Source: Sedimenticola sp. (GTDB lineage: Bacteria; Pseudomonadota; Gammaproteobacteria; Chromatiales; Chromatiaceae). From it: a stretch of 7,188 nucleotides of DNA. The notes under the pieces are model-generated. The model saw nothing but the letters and a program-made list of their open reading frames with translations. It ran no database searches and was not told where the DNA came from. The DNA lies in contig JAPHUG010000287.1 of the NCBI GenBank assembly GCA_026197195.1, positions 1 to 7,188 on the forward strand, written 5' to 3'. The position numbers and the translations under genes are program-made. This document shows positions 1 to 6,011 of the stretch, piece after piece. Each line of letters opens with the position of its first letter. Position 1 is the first letter of the stretch.

Positions 1-216
<216 letters not shown>

Positions 217-217
<1 letters not shown>

Positions 218-933
218 TGAGTGGTTCAAAACAGCTCGCCCTGGGCTTCAGCATGCCCGAAAGGGCAACCCTTGAGAGTTATGTGCCGGCAGAGAATACG
301 CAGGCGATACACGATATGTCAGCCTGCGCCCGGGGTACGGGAGAATCATTCATCTACCTTTGGGGTGCCGCGCAGACCGGTAAAACCCATTTGCTGCAGG
401 CGGCCACTTTACTGGCAAATGAGCATGACAGAAGTGCCGTCTACATCCCTTTGGATCAGGCCATGCAATTTTCACCGGCCATTTTTGATGAGCTTGAACA
501 GATGGACCTGGTCTGTCTGGATGGGGTTGAACAGATTGCCGGGATAGGTGACTGGGAACAGGCGCTGTTTCATCTCTTCAACCGGATCAGAGCACAAAAC
601 CACTCGCTGCTGGTCTCCGCCAACTGCGCGCCCCTGAATCTACCGGTCAAGCTCCCTGATCTTGCCTCACGACTAAGCTGGGGACTGTGCTATCAGTTAC
701 AACCACTGAATGACCAGGATAAGGTGCAGGCACTGATAGCCGATGCGGCCCGGCGCGGACTGGAACTCAGTGAGGAGACCGCCCTCTACATTATGCGTCA
801 CGCGCAACGGGATCTGGGCTCACTGCGACAACTCCTTGAAGGCCTGGATCAGGCTTCGCTTGAGGCACAAAGACGCCTGACAATCCCCTTTGTAAAACAG
901 TTTTTGCAACAACAGAAAGGGCACCATCTCTGA
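217..933 (+). CDS. hda: DnaA regulatory inactivator Hda
   Basis: A 238-residue AAA+ protein related to DnaA domain III. With the DNA-loaded beta clamp it stimulates ATP hydrolysis by DnaA (RIDA) and so prevents re-initiation of replication. Visible features are a clamp-binding hexapeptide near the N-terminus (QLALGF, residues 6-11, fitting QLxLxF), Walker A GAAQTGKT at 50-57, a Walker B strand LVCLDGVE at 98-105, the arginine-finger box SRLSWG with R152 (equivalent to E. coli R153), and a sensor II region RDLGSLRQL starting at R198. No DnaA domain IV DNA-binding helix-turn-helix follows, and the length is close to E. coli Hda (about 233-248), which separates it from DnaA and DnaC. There is no Shine-Dalgarno before the ATG, so translation probably depends on termination of the upstream gene through the TGATG overlap. 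A CTG codon sits in frame directly before the ATG; E. coli hda is reported to use CTG, but here this may be chance. Confidence 0.94.
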
Positions 934-950
934 CCCTGACTCAGGGTGCC
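920..950. terminator. Possible bidirectional terminator hairpin between convergent hda and CDP-alcohol gene
   Basis: The convergent junction contains two nested inverted repeats: ACCCTGA (933-939) and TCAGGGT (941-947) around one central C, and GGCACC (920-925) with GGTGCC (945-950). They compete for the same bases, so only one stem forms at a time. The structure covers both stop codons. There is no clear T-run on either side, so this is not a canonical intrinsic terminator; it could be a transcript-end stabiliser or a weak bidirectional terminator. Confidence 0.3.
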
Positions 951-1519
951 TTGTGGTGATCCATAGCCAGACGACTCCATACCCAGACATAATTGACACC
1001 ACTGGCCACAGTGGTGATCAGTACCACCCAGATCATCCCATCAATCAGCCAACCGGCTAGCGGAACCAGACCCTTGTCCAACACCACGGCCAATACCAGT
1101 ACGATCTGTGAAAAGGTATTTATCTTGCTGATCATACTGGGGTGGGCATCCAACTCCATCACCCTGAAGTGATAGACCAGCGCACCGGTCACAATGATCA
1201 AATCCCTGAGAATGACCAGCAACACCAACCAGACAGGAATGATGCCAATCAAGGCCAGGGTGAGATAACTGGAAACCAGTAGAACCTTATCAGCAAGTGG
1301 ATCAAGCAATCCGCCCAACTGGCTTTGCCAACCATAATGCTTGGCCAGATAGCCATCCAGACCATCTGAGATTCCGGCAACAGCAAACAACACCAGCGCA
1401 ACACCAAACTGCTGTTCCAATAGCATCCAGACCACGGGAACAGACATGAAGATTCTCAGCACACTGATCAGATTGGGTATATCTTCACGTTTCAGCATTT
1501 TTATCCAATTGATCTCCAT
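941..1519 (-). CDS. CDP-alcohol phosphatidyltransferase family protein (PgsA/cardiolipin-synthase-like)
   Basis: An integral membrane protein of 192 residues that, by family, transfers a phosphatidyl group from CDP-diacylglycerol (or a related CDP-lipid) to an alcohol such as glycerol-3-phosphate or phosphatidylglycerol. The class I signature D52-x2-D55-G56-x2-A59-K60-x8-G69-x3-D73-x3-D77 is spaced exactly as expected, with its four metal-binding aspartates intact. The position normally written Arg in AR is Lys here. Several hydrophobic segments are seen, around residues 24-50, 79-104 and 136-180, fitting the six-helix fold. The N-terminus REDIPNLISVLR is typical of PgsA-type proteins. The start is uncertain: the ATG at 1519 has AAGG 14 bases upstream, while ATG at 1498 (M8) gives the more usual MLKREDIPN start but has only a weak GGA. 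It probably follows the DUF2066 gene in one transcript (60-bp gap). Its substrate cannot be decided from sequence; a phosphatidylglycerophosphate synthase paralogue is the best guess. Confidence 0.85.
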   Translation of the reverse strand: MEINWIKMLKREDIPNLISVLRIFMSVPVVWMLLEQQFGVALVLFAVAGISDGLDGYLAKHYGWQSQLGGLLDPLADKVLLVSSYLTLALIGIIPVWLVLLVILRDLIIVTGALVYHFRVMELDAHPSMISKINTFSQIVLVLAVVLDKGLVPLAGWLIDGMIWVVLITTVASGVNYVWVWSRLAMDHHKAP

Positions 1520-1523
1520 AGAG

Positions 1524-1559
1524 TGCCTGGCAACCTTCTCTCAATTACCGAACCAGGCA
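1524..1559 (-). promoter_or_regulatory. Inverted repeat enclosing the Shine-Dalgarno of the CDP-alcohol gene
   Basis: In the 60-bp gap upstream of the CDP-alcohol gene, TGCCTGG (1524-1530) and CCAGGCA (1553-1559) form a perfect 7-bp inverted repeat with a 22-base loop. Read on the minus strand, the only good Shine-Dalgarno-like stretch (GAGAGAAGG, 1534-1542) lies in the loop, and the 3' arm stands between it and the ATG at 1519. The hairpin could tune translation or mark an mRNA processing point between the two cistrons. Function is inferred only from position. Confidence 0.35.
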
Positions 1560-1579
1560 AGGGTAATCACCAGTATGGA

Positions 1580-2710
1580 TCAGCGCATACGGTAGTAGAG
1601 GTCAACACCTTCAACCAGTTGACTGGAAGGATCTGAAGCATCTGGAACCGGCTCAATCAAGCCTCCCAAAGCCAACCCCTGAGCCAACACCTGCACACCG
1701 CCTCTAACACGCAACTCATAGGTTATCGAATCCGGCTCGGCTGAGAGTATTTCCGCTTGCTCAACAGAACTCTGCGTATGTAGAAAACGCTCCAGACCCG
1801 CAAAGTGTTGCAGAGCCACTACACCGCTGACCCGCAGGCGAACACGCGATAGTCCACTCTCCCCCGCCATCGGCGCATAACGCTCTGCCAGCAGATCAGA
1901 TACATGCTCAACACCCTCAGTTACCAGTGTGGCCGGGCTGTTTGACTCTGACCGCCAACTGGATGAACGATCACCGTGATAAAGCTGCCAATTAGCACGC
2001 CACAGCCCACCCGAAAGCTGGTTCAGCTTGCCAGTCACGATCAGATCAGGTGAATAACGTTCCGATGCCCTGCGGATATTCTGTTCAAAACTTCCCCAGA
2101 GGTCAGCGACCTGCATCCCTGCCTGATCCTCCAGATCCATCAGGGGAAGCATCATCGGAATACCCCGCTGATCCGCCTGCCGAATCATGATATCCAACAA
2201 CGCAGCATCACTTTCAGGCCTCATTAAGCGCCGCTGCCCCTGCCCTTCAAATCCTAGCCATATAAGCCCGGATGGACGATTGTCACCCCAGACAGGCAGC
2301 CTGCGGTCTCGTAGCAAGCGCTGAACCGCATCCTCATCAAACTGCACCATCAATAGACGCCCAGCCTCATCAGCGGCAGATTCACCCCCCTCAGGCTGCG
2401 GCTCAGCGTGAAGCCGATAACGGTACTGTTGAACATAGCGGGGCGCCAGTTTCAGATCCGCTTGCAGCTCCGGGCGCTGCGCGATTTTCCGATTACCCGT
2501 CACCTTAACCAGCATCTGGGTAAACGCCCGCATGATGCCCTCGGTGCGCTGCTCAGATGATTGCCCTTCGACGGGCACTTCCGCGCTGTAGAGTCCCGAT
2601 ACCTGGCTGGCCGAAGCCGAAGCCACAACACCCAGTAACAGCATGATCAAGAACAACTGGCAAACAGGTTTTATGGAGATCATCTCCAGTTGTCGCTGGT
2701 AATAGGGCAT
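1580..2710 (-). CDS. DUF2066 domain-containing exported protein
   Basis: A conserved proteobacterial protein of unknown function, 376 residues. The N-terminus has a Sec-type signal peptide: a basic stretch, a hydrophobic core LFLIMLLLGVV (19-29) and an ASASA region ending near A34, so the mature protein is probably periplasmic. The following part, VSGLYSAEVPVEG and then RAFTQMLVKVTGNR (about residues 37-75), is the recognisable start of the DUF2066 domain. A YYRMR end closes the protein. No catalytic motif, lipobox or further membrane segment is evident. Two starts are possible. ATG at 2710 adds nine residues before the usual-looking MISIKPVC start; ATG at 2683 (M10) gives a more typical signal peptide, but its GGAG abuts the ATG with no spacer. 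The gene diverges from purM and is probably first in a two-gene transcript with the CDP-alcohol gene. In other gammaproteobacteria this family is also found beside hda and purM (recalled, not searched). Confidence 0.85.
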   Translation of the reverse strand: MPYYQRQLEMISIKPVCQLFLIMLLLGVVASASASQVSGLYSAEVPVEGQSSEQRTEGIMRAFTQMLVKVTGNRKIAQRPELQADLKLAPRYVQQYRYRLHAEPQPEGGESAADEAGRLLMVQFDEDAVQRLLRDRRLPVWGDNRPSGLIWLGFEGQGQRRLMRPESDAALLDIMIRQADQRGIPMMLPLMDLEDQAGMQVADLWGSFEQNIRRASERYSPDLIVTGKLNQLSGGLWRANWQLYHGDRSSSWRSESNSPATLVTEGVEHVSDLLAERYAPMAGESGLSRVRLRVSGVVALQHFAGLERFLHTQSSVEQAEILSAEPDSITYELRVRGGVQVLAQGLALGGLIEPVPDASDPSSQLVEGVDLYYRMR

Positions 2711-2735
2711 TAAATTCTTTTTCCGTTGAAGTGAT

Positions 2736-2812
2736 AGAGAGCCTGTGATTTTAGCCTGCCACTGGATCCAAATCCATTCACCCGCACCAAACGGTGAACA
2801 AAGAGGCTCTCT
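2736..2812. repeat. Nested inverted repeats in the DUF2066-purM divergent region
   Basis: AGAGAGCCT (2736-2744) is matched by AGGCTCTCT (2804-2812), a perfect 9-bp inverted repeat with half-sites about 68 bp centre to centre. Between them lie TTCACC (2777-2782) and GGTGAA (2793-2798), a second inverted repeat with a 10-bp spacer, and the palindrome TGGATCCA (2763-2770). The left outer arm overlaps the predicted start of the DUF2066 transcript, and the right arm lies upstream of the purM promoter. These could be operator sites, but no known regulator motif is recognised; in particular no PurR box is seen. Confidence 0.4.
2748..2776 (-). promoter_or_regulatory. Candidate sigma-70 promoter for the DUF2066 gene
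   Basis: On the minus strand TAAAAT (2748-2753) resembles a -10 box, preceded at 17 bp by TGGATT (2771-2776), a poor -35 match. Transcription would begin near 2741, leaving a leader of about 30 bases before the ATG at 2710 or 58 before the ATG at 2683. It fits the only gap upstream of this gene, but the boxes are only moderately convincing. Confidence 0.35.
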
Positions 2813-2845
2813 GGATGGGGCTCAACGCTCATAGCCCGGACAAAA

Positions 2846-2867
2846 TGCTATAATTGCCCTCTTTTTT
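2846..2867 (+). promoter_or_regulatory. Extended -10 promoter of the purM operon with pyrimidine-only start region
   Basis: TGCTATAAT at 2846-2854 is a perfect -10 hexamer (2849-2854) with the extended TG motif. No good -35 is found at 16-18 bp, which extended -10 promoters tolerate. The expected start lies near 2860-2862, inside an unbroken pyrimidine run from 2857 to 2867 ending in six T residues. The leader to the purM GTG would be about 86 bases. Confidence 0.65.
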
Positions 2868-2937
2868 GCCTGATCCCAAGCAACGGATTTGGTAGAATTC
2901 AGCATTGCAGCCTGCTGCCTTAACAAGCACCTACCCT

Positions 2938-2941
2938 GGAG
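2938..2941 (+). promoter_or_regulatory. Ribosome binding site of purM
   Basis: GGAG is followed by six bases (CGATCA) and then GTG at 2948. This spacing fixes the GTG as the start; no in-frame ATG near the conserved SYRDAG N-terminal motif competes with it. Confidence 0.8.
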
Positions 2942-2947
2942 CGATCA

Positions 2948-4000
2948 GTGGATCAGAACAAAACCCAGTCCGACTCTCTCAGTTACCGGGATGCCGGTGT
3001 CGATATCGACGCCGGAAACAACCTGGTTGAGCGGATAAAACCCATCGTTAAAAACACCTTCAGACCTGGCGTAATGGCGGGATTGGGAGGATTTGGCGCA
3101 CTCTTCGAACTACCCCTCGACCGCTATCGCGAACCCATATTGGTTTCCGGTACTGATGGCGTAGGCACCAAGCTTCGCCTGGCTCTGGCCATGCAGAAAC
3201 ACGACACCATCGGTATCGATCTGGTAGCCATGTGCGTCAATGACATTATCGTCACCGGTGCCGAGCCGCTCTTCTTTCTCGATTACTACGCAACCGGAAA
3301 GCTGGATGTAGACGTTGCCGCTGATGTGATCAAGGGCATTGCCGAAGGTTGTAAACGCTCAGGCGCAGCGCTAACCGGTGGTGAAACCGCCGAGATGCCT
3401 GGTATCTATGAGACCGGGGATTATGATCTGGCCGGATTCTGTGTCGGTATCGTTGAAAAGTCACGCATCATTGAAGCCGGCCGCGTCAAACAGGGCGACG
3501 TCTTGTTGGGCCTGGCCTCATCAGGCCCGCACTCCAACGGCTACTCTCTGATTCGCAAGATTCTTGAGGTCTCCAATGCCGATCTGTCAGCCCCTCTGGG
3601 AGAGACCACACTGGGCGAGGCGCTTCTGATGCCAACGCGCATCTATGTCAAGTCACTACTGGCTCTGCATCAGCAGATCGATATCCATGCCATGGCGCAC
3701 ATCACCGGCGGCGGGTTACTGGAGAACATACCCCGCGTGCTGCCTGATGGCACACGAGCCGTCATAGATGGCCAATCCTGGGAACTTCCCCCGGTATTCA
3801 AATGGTTGCAGGAACAGGGCAAAGTGATTGAATCTGAAATGCTACGGACCTTCAACTGCGGCGTCGGCATGGTGGTCTGTGTCGCCCCTGAAGATGCAGA
3901 CAAAGCCATTGCAGAACTTCAGGATCAAGGCGAACAGGTTTGGAGACTGGGTCAGATCGAGGCTCATGAGGGCGCACCCTGCGTGGAACTGAAAAAGTGA
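2948..4000 (+). CDS. purM: Phosphoribosylformylglycinamidine cyclo-ligase (AIR synthetase)
   Basis: Converts FGAM and ATP to aminoimidazole ribonucleotide, ADP and phosphate in step five of cytoplasmic purine synthesis. The 350 residues are close to E. coli PurM (345). Family motifs are seen in order: [13 protein letters not shown] (12-24), GTDGVGTKL (68-76, nucleotide and phosphate binding), CVNDI (96-100), GGETAEMPG (144-152), [13 protein letters not shown] (191-203), [13 protein letters not shown] (251-263) and NCGVGM near 303-308. This covers both the N-terminal PurM/HypE-like half and the C-terminal AIRS domain, with no gaps. It starts with GTG, supported by a well-spaced GGAG. The stop overlaps the purN start as GTGA, the classic purMN arrangement. 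A strong extended -10 promoter lies upstream. The PurR operator known from enteric purM is not visible, so regulation is probably different here. Confidence 0.98.
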   Translation: MDQNKTQSDSLSYRDAGVDIDAGNNLVERIKPIVKNTFRPGVMAGLGGFGALFELPLDRYREPILVSGTDGVGTKLRLALAMQKHDTIGIDLVAMCVNDIIVTGAEPLFFLDYYATGKLDVDVAADVIKGIAEGCKRSGAALTGGETAEMPGIYETGDYDLAGFCVGIVEKSRIIEAGRVKQGDVLLGLASSGPHSNGYSLIRKILEVSNADLSAPLGETTLGEALLMPTRIYVKSLLALHQQIDIHAMAHITGGGLLENIPRVLPDGTRAVIDGQSWELPPVFKWLQEQGKVIESEMLRTFNCGVGMVVCVAPEDADKAIAELQDQGEQVWRLGQIEAHEGAPCVELKK

Positions 4001-4662
4001 CAGCCGCAAGACTCCCCATCGTTGTGCTGGTATCCGGCAGCGGCAGTAATCTTCAAGCCATTATTGATGCCACGGCGGGTGACCTGCCCGTTGATATTCG
4101 CGCGGTCATCAGCAACAAACCGGATGCCTATGGACTGGAGCGGGCAAGGCAGGCTGCTATACCGGCCCGAGTACTCGAACACACGGCGTTTGAAGATCGG
4201 GGCGCTTACGACCAGGCACTCATCAAACTGATCGATGAATACCAGCCCGCTTTGGTCATACTGGCAGGTTTCATGCGTATTCTTACGGCTGAATTTGTCA
4301 CCCACTACCAGGGACGACTATTGAACATTCACCCTTCCCTGCTGCCCAAGTACCGAGGCCTGCACACTCACCGTCGCGCCCTGGAAGCGGGCGATAAAGA
4401 GCATGGGGCCACGGTCCACTTGGTGACGGAGGAGCTGGACGGCGGACCACGACTGCTGCAGGTCACTGTTCCCATAGAAGAGGGTGACGACGAGGACGCT
4501 CTGGCGGCGCGCGTTCTCACACAAGAGCATATTATCTACCCCAGGGTGATAAGCTGGTTTGCAGAAGGCCGCCTGTCTATACAAAATGGCGTGATAAAAC
4601 TGGATGGAGAGAGAATGGATGAACCACAACAGCTACCCTTCAATATGCCAGACAGCCTATGA
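3997..4662 (+). CDS. purN: Phosphoribosylglycinamide formyltransferase (GAR transformylase)
   Basis: Transfers the formyl group of 10-formyltetrahydrofolate to GAR, giving FGAR, step three of purine synthesis. The N-terminal loop VSGSGSNLQ (12-20) binds the substrate phosphate. The catalytic triad is complete: N110 and H112 in [10 protein letters not shown], and D148 in ELDGGP, each four residues beyond E. coli N106, H108 and D144. [10 protein letters not shown] (123-132) follows as expected. At 221 residues it is slightly longer than E. coli PurN (212), with a polar C-terminal tail. The start is GTG within the GTGA overlap with purM, with no strong Shine-Dalgarno of its own, so translational coupling is likely. 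PRLLQ replaces the more usual PVILQ after the DGG loop, a conservative difference outside the triad. This is the folate-dependent PurN, not formate-dependent PurT, which has an ATP-grasp fold. Confidence 0.98.
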   Translation: MTAARLPIVVLVSGSGSNLQAIIDATAGDLPVDIRAVISNKPDAYGLERARQAAIPARVLEHTAFEDRGAYDQALIKLIDEYQPALVILAGFMRILTAEFVTHYQGRLLNIHPSLLPKYRGLHTHRRALEAGDKEHGATVHLVTEELDGGPRLLQVTVPIEEGDDEDALAARVLTQEHIIYPRVISWFAEGRLSIQNGVIKLDGERMDEPQQLPFNMPDSL

Positions 4663-5408
4663 CTAGTCTCGTCATGAGACACTTTTTACCTTTGGCACTA
4701 CTAGCCACCGCATTCTTGCTGTCACACACAACAGCAGTGAATGCAGAGCAATCCCTGAAAGCCTATAAAGCCCATTACCGGGTCAGCAAAGGGACTTTTG
4801 CGATAGGCTCAGCCAATATCACACTGACGCTTTCGGACGATGGCCGATATCAGTACCGCGCCTACACCACACCTGTGGGCCTGGCCGCGGTATTTCGTAA
4901 AGATGAGATAACTGAACTGAGTGATGGCCATATTGAAAACAACCGGATCATCCCCGACCACTACCTTTACAATCACAAAAAACCCAAAAAGCAGCGCAAG
5001 GTCAGCCTTGATTTTGACTGGGAGAACCAGCGGGTTGCCAACAAGACGGCTGACTCGCACTGGTCCATGGAGATACCGGTCGGCACCCAGGATAAATTCA
5101 GCCAGCAGCTTTCACTGATGTTATCACTCTGCCGGGGTGAATCATCCGCCACATTTCAGGTGGCAGATGGCGGCCTGCTAAAGACCTATCAGTACACGCA
5201 GGTAGAAGAGGAGTCTATCCGTACCGAGGCAGGTGAGTATCAGACCCTTAAACTCGCCAGAAATAAGGATAACAAACCCTCAAAGGCGACGCTCTGGTTT
5301 GCCCCAAACCTCAACTACCTGCCGGTAAAAATCGCCAAGCATGAGAAGGATGGTGATTATGTAATGGAGCTGATCTCGGTAAAATGGGAAGGGCCAGCCA
5401 GTAACTGA
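4659..5408 (+). CDS. DUF3108 domain-containing exported protein
   Basis: A 249-residue protein of unknown function, third gene of the purM-purN operon. It starts at the ATG inside the ATGA overlap with purN; a second in-frame ATG at 4674 (M6) would give a shorter signal peptide, but neither has a clear Shine-Dalgarno, so coupling favours the first. The N-terminus is a Sec signal: MRHFLPLALLATAFLL, then a likely cleavage after VNA (A29). The mature part begins AYKAHYRVSKGTFAIGSANITL, the characteristic opening of DUF3108, a beta-rich domain, and continues with KDEITELSDG, the lysine-rich loop KKPKKQRKV (107-115) and LWFAPNLNYLPVKI (212-225), also typical. It is likely periplasmic. The same family is found after purN in pseudomonads (recalled), so the linkage is conserved although the reason is unknown. 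Nothing in the sequence suggests a purine enzyme. Confidence 0.88.
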   Translation: MTSLVMRHFLPLALLATAFLLSHTTAVNAEQSLKAYKAHYRVSKGTFAIGSANITLTLSDDGRYQYRAYTTPVGLAAVFRKDEITELSDGHIENNRIIPDHYLYNHKKPKKQRKVSLDFDWENQRVANKTADSHWSMEIPVGTQDKFSQQLSLMLSLCRGESSATFQVADGGLLKTYQYTQVEEESIRTEAGEYQTLKLARNKDNKPSKATLWFAPNLNYLPVKIAKHEKDGDYVMELISVKWEGPASN

Positions 5409-5414
5409 CTCAGT
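5404..5414. repeat. Palindrome across the convergent stops of the DUF3108 and dCMP deaminase genes
   Basis: ACTGA (5404-5408) and TCAGT (5410-5414) form a perfect palindrome around C5409. The left half carries the plus-strand TGA and the right half the minus-strand TGA, leaving one base between two convergent genes. Flanking CAGC (5395-5398) and GCTG (5418-5421) could extend a bulged stem. No T-run follows, so it is not called a terminator. Confidence 0.5.
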
Positions 5415-5931
5415 CGCGCTGTAACAGTCGGTTCATCACCTTTTTAAAGAAACCGCCCGGTGCCACGGTGATATGGGCGTCATCGACATTGATCTGCTCA
5501 ATGGCATAACTCTGATAATCAACGCCGGCCTCCTGATACATCTCCTGCGACAATTTCAGATCATCCGCCCATCGTGACAGAAAATCATCACTGGGAGCGA
5601 TACAGACAATCCGCTTGACCTCTTCCTGAATCAGCTTCGATGCACAGCGAGGACAGGGAGGATGGGTTACATAGACCGTGCAAGAAGTCAGATCACGCTT
5701 GGCAAAGATCATCGCGTTCTCTTCTGCATGGATCGTCAGATTGAGTTTGCAATTCCTATCGGTGAGACGCTCTTCACGATCCTCGACACCGGCGGCAAAA
5801 CCGTTATAACCCACCGAGACAATCCGATTACCATCGGTAATGACCGCACCTACTTGCGAGGAAGGGTCTTTACTCCAGGCAGAGATATGGGCCGCCAGCC
5901 CCAGAAATCGGGTATCCCACTTGCTACTCAT
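5410..5931 (-). CDS. Zinc-dependent dCMP deaminase (deoxycytidylate deaminase family)
   Basis: Predicted to deaminate dCMP to dUMP, the precursor of dTMP. The 173-residue protein shows the cytidine-deaminase fold signature: H68-A-E70 within HAEENA, with E70 the proton shuttle, and P92-C93-P-R-C96, so zinc would be held by H68, C93 and C96. The N-terminal part WDTRFLGLAAHISAWSKDP and QVGAVITDGNRIVSVGYNG (27-44) matches the dCMP deaminase/ComEB subfamily rather than tRNA deaminase TadA or cytidine deaminase Cdd. A charged extension from about residue 148 to the end, with an FFKKVMNRLL helix, goes beyond the usual core. AGAGG (5940-5944) lies eight bases before the ATG and supports the start. 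It lies 80 bp downstream of mrp on the same strand and may share its transcript, though a hairpin lies in between. Related nucleotide or RNA deaminases are the alternative. Confidence 0.85.
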   Translation of the reverse strand: MSSKWDTRFLGLAAHISAWSKDPSSQVGAVITDGNRIVSVGYNGFAAGVEDREERLTDRNCKLNLTIHAEENAMIFAKRDLTSCTVYVTHPPCPRCASKLIQEEVKRIVCIAPSDDFLSRWADDLKLSQEMYQEAGVDYQSYAIEQINVDDAHITVAPGGFFKKVMNRLLQRD

Positions 5932-5945
5932 CGGTTAGGCCTCTG

Positions 5946-6002
5946 AAAAAACGGTGCAGGAGCAATCAGCAGGTTGGGGTGCCGATGTACGACACCCCAA
6001 CC
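5946..6002 (-). terminator. Strong hairpin downstream of mrp, possible terminator or attenuator
   Basis: GGTTGGGGTG (5972-5981) and CACCCCAACC (5993-6002) form a perfect 10-bp GC-rich stem with an 11-base loop, beginning 10 bases after the mrp stop. On the minus strand a run of six T lies at 5951-5946, but about 20 bases beyond the stem, too far for a textbook intrinsic terminator. It probably protects the mrp 3' end or reduces read-through into the dCMP deaminase gene. Confidence 0.55.
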
Positions 6003-6011
6003 CGATGATGA

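Noticed and set aside
820..1002. A 60-codon minus-strand frame across the hda/CDP-alcohol junction
   Set aside because: It overlaps the conserved ends of two real genes and has no recognisable protein features.
2893..2898. TAGAAT as a second purM promoter
   Set aside because: The nearest -35-like TTGCCT (2866-2871) is 21 bp away, too far, and the box at 2849 is much better.
2900..2918. Possible leader hairpins in the purM 5' region (GCAGC/GCTGC and CAGCA/TGCTG)
   Set aside because: The stems are short, loops are 2-8 bases and the alternatives overlap; nothing matches a purine riboswitch core.
2711..2947. A PurR operator or purine riboswitch upstream of purM
   Set aside because: No match to the enteric PurR palindrome and no conserved riboswitch junction was seen on reading the region.
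3964..4629. Two minus-strand open frames of 103 and 113 codons opposite purN
   Set aside because: They are shadows of purN, whose motifs and catalytic triad are complete, and neither has a ribosome site or domain character.
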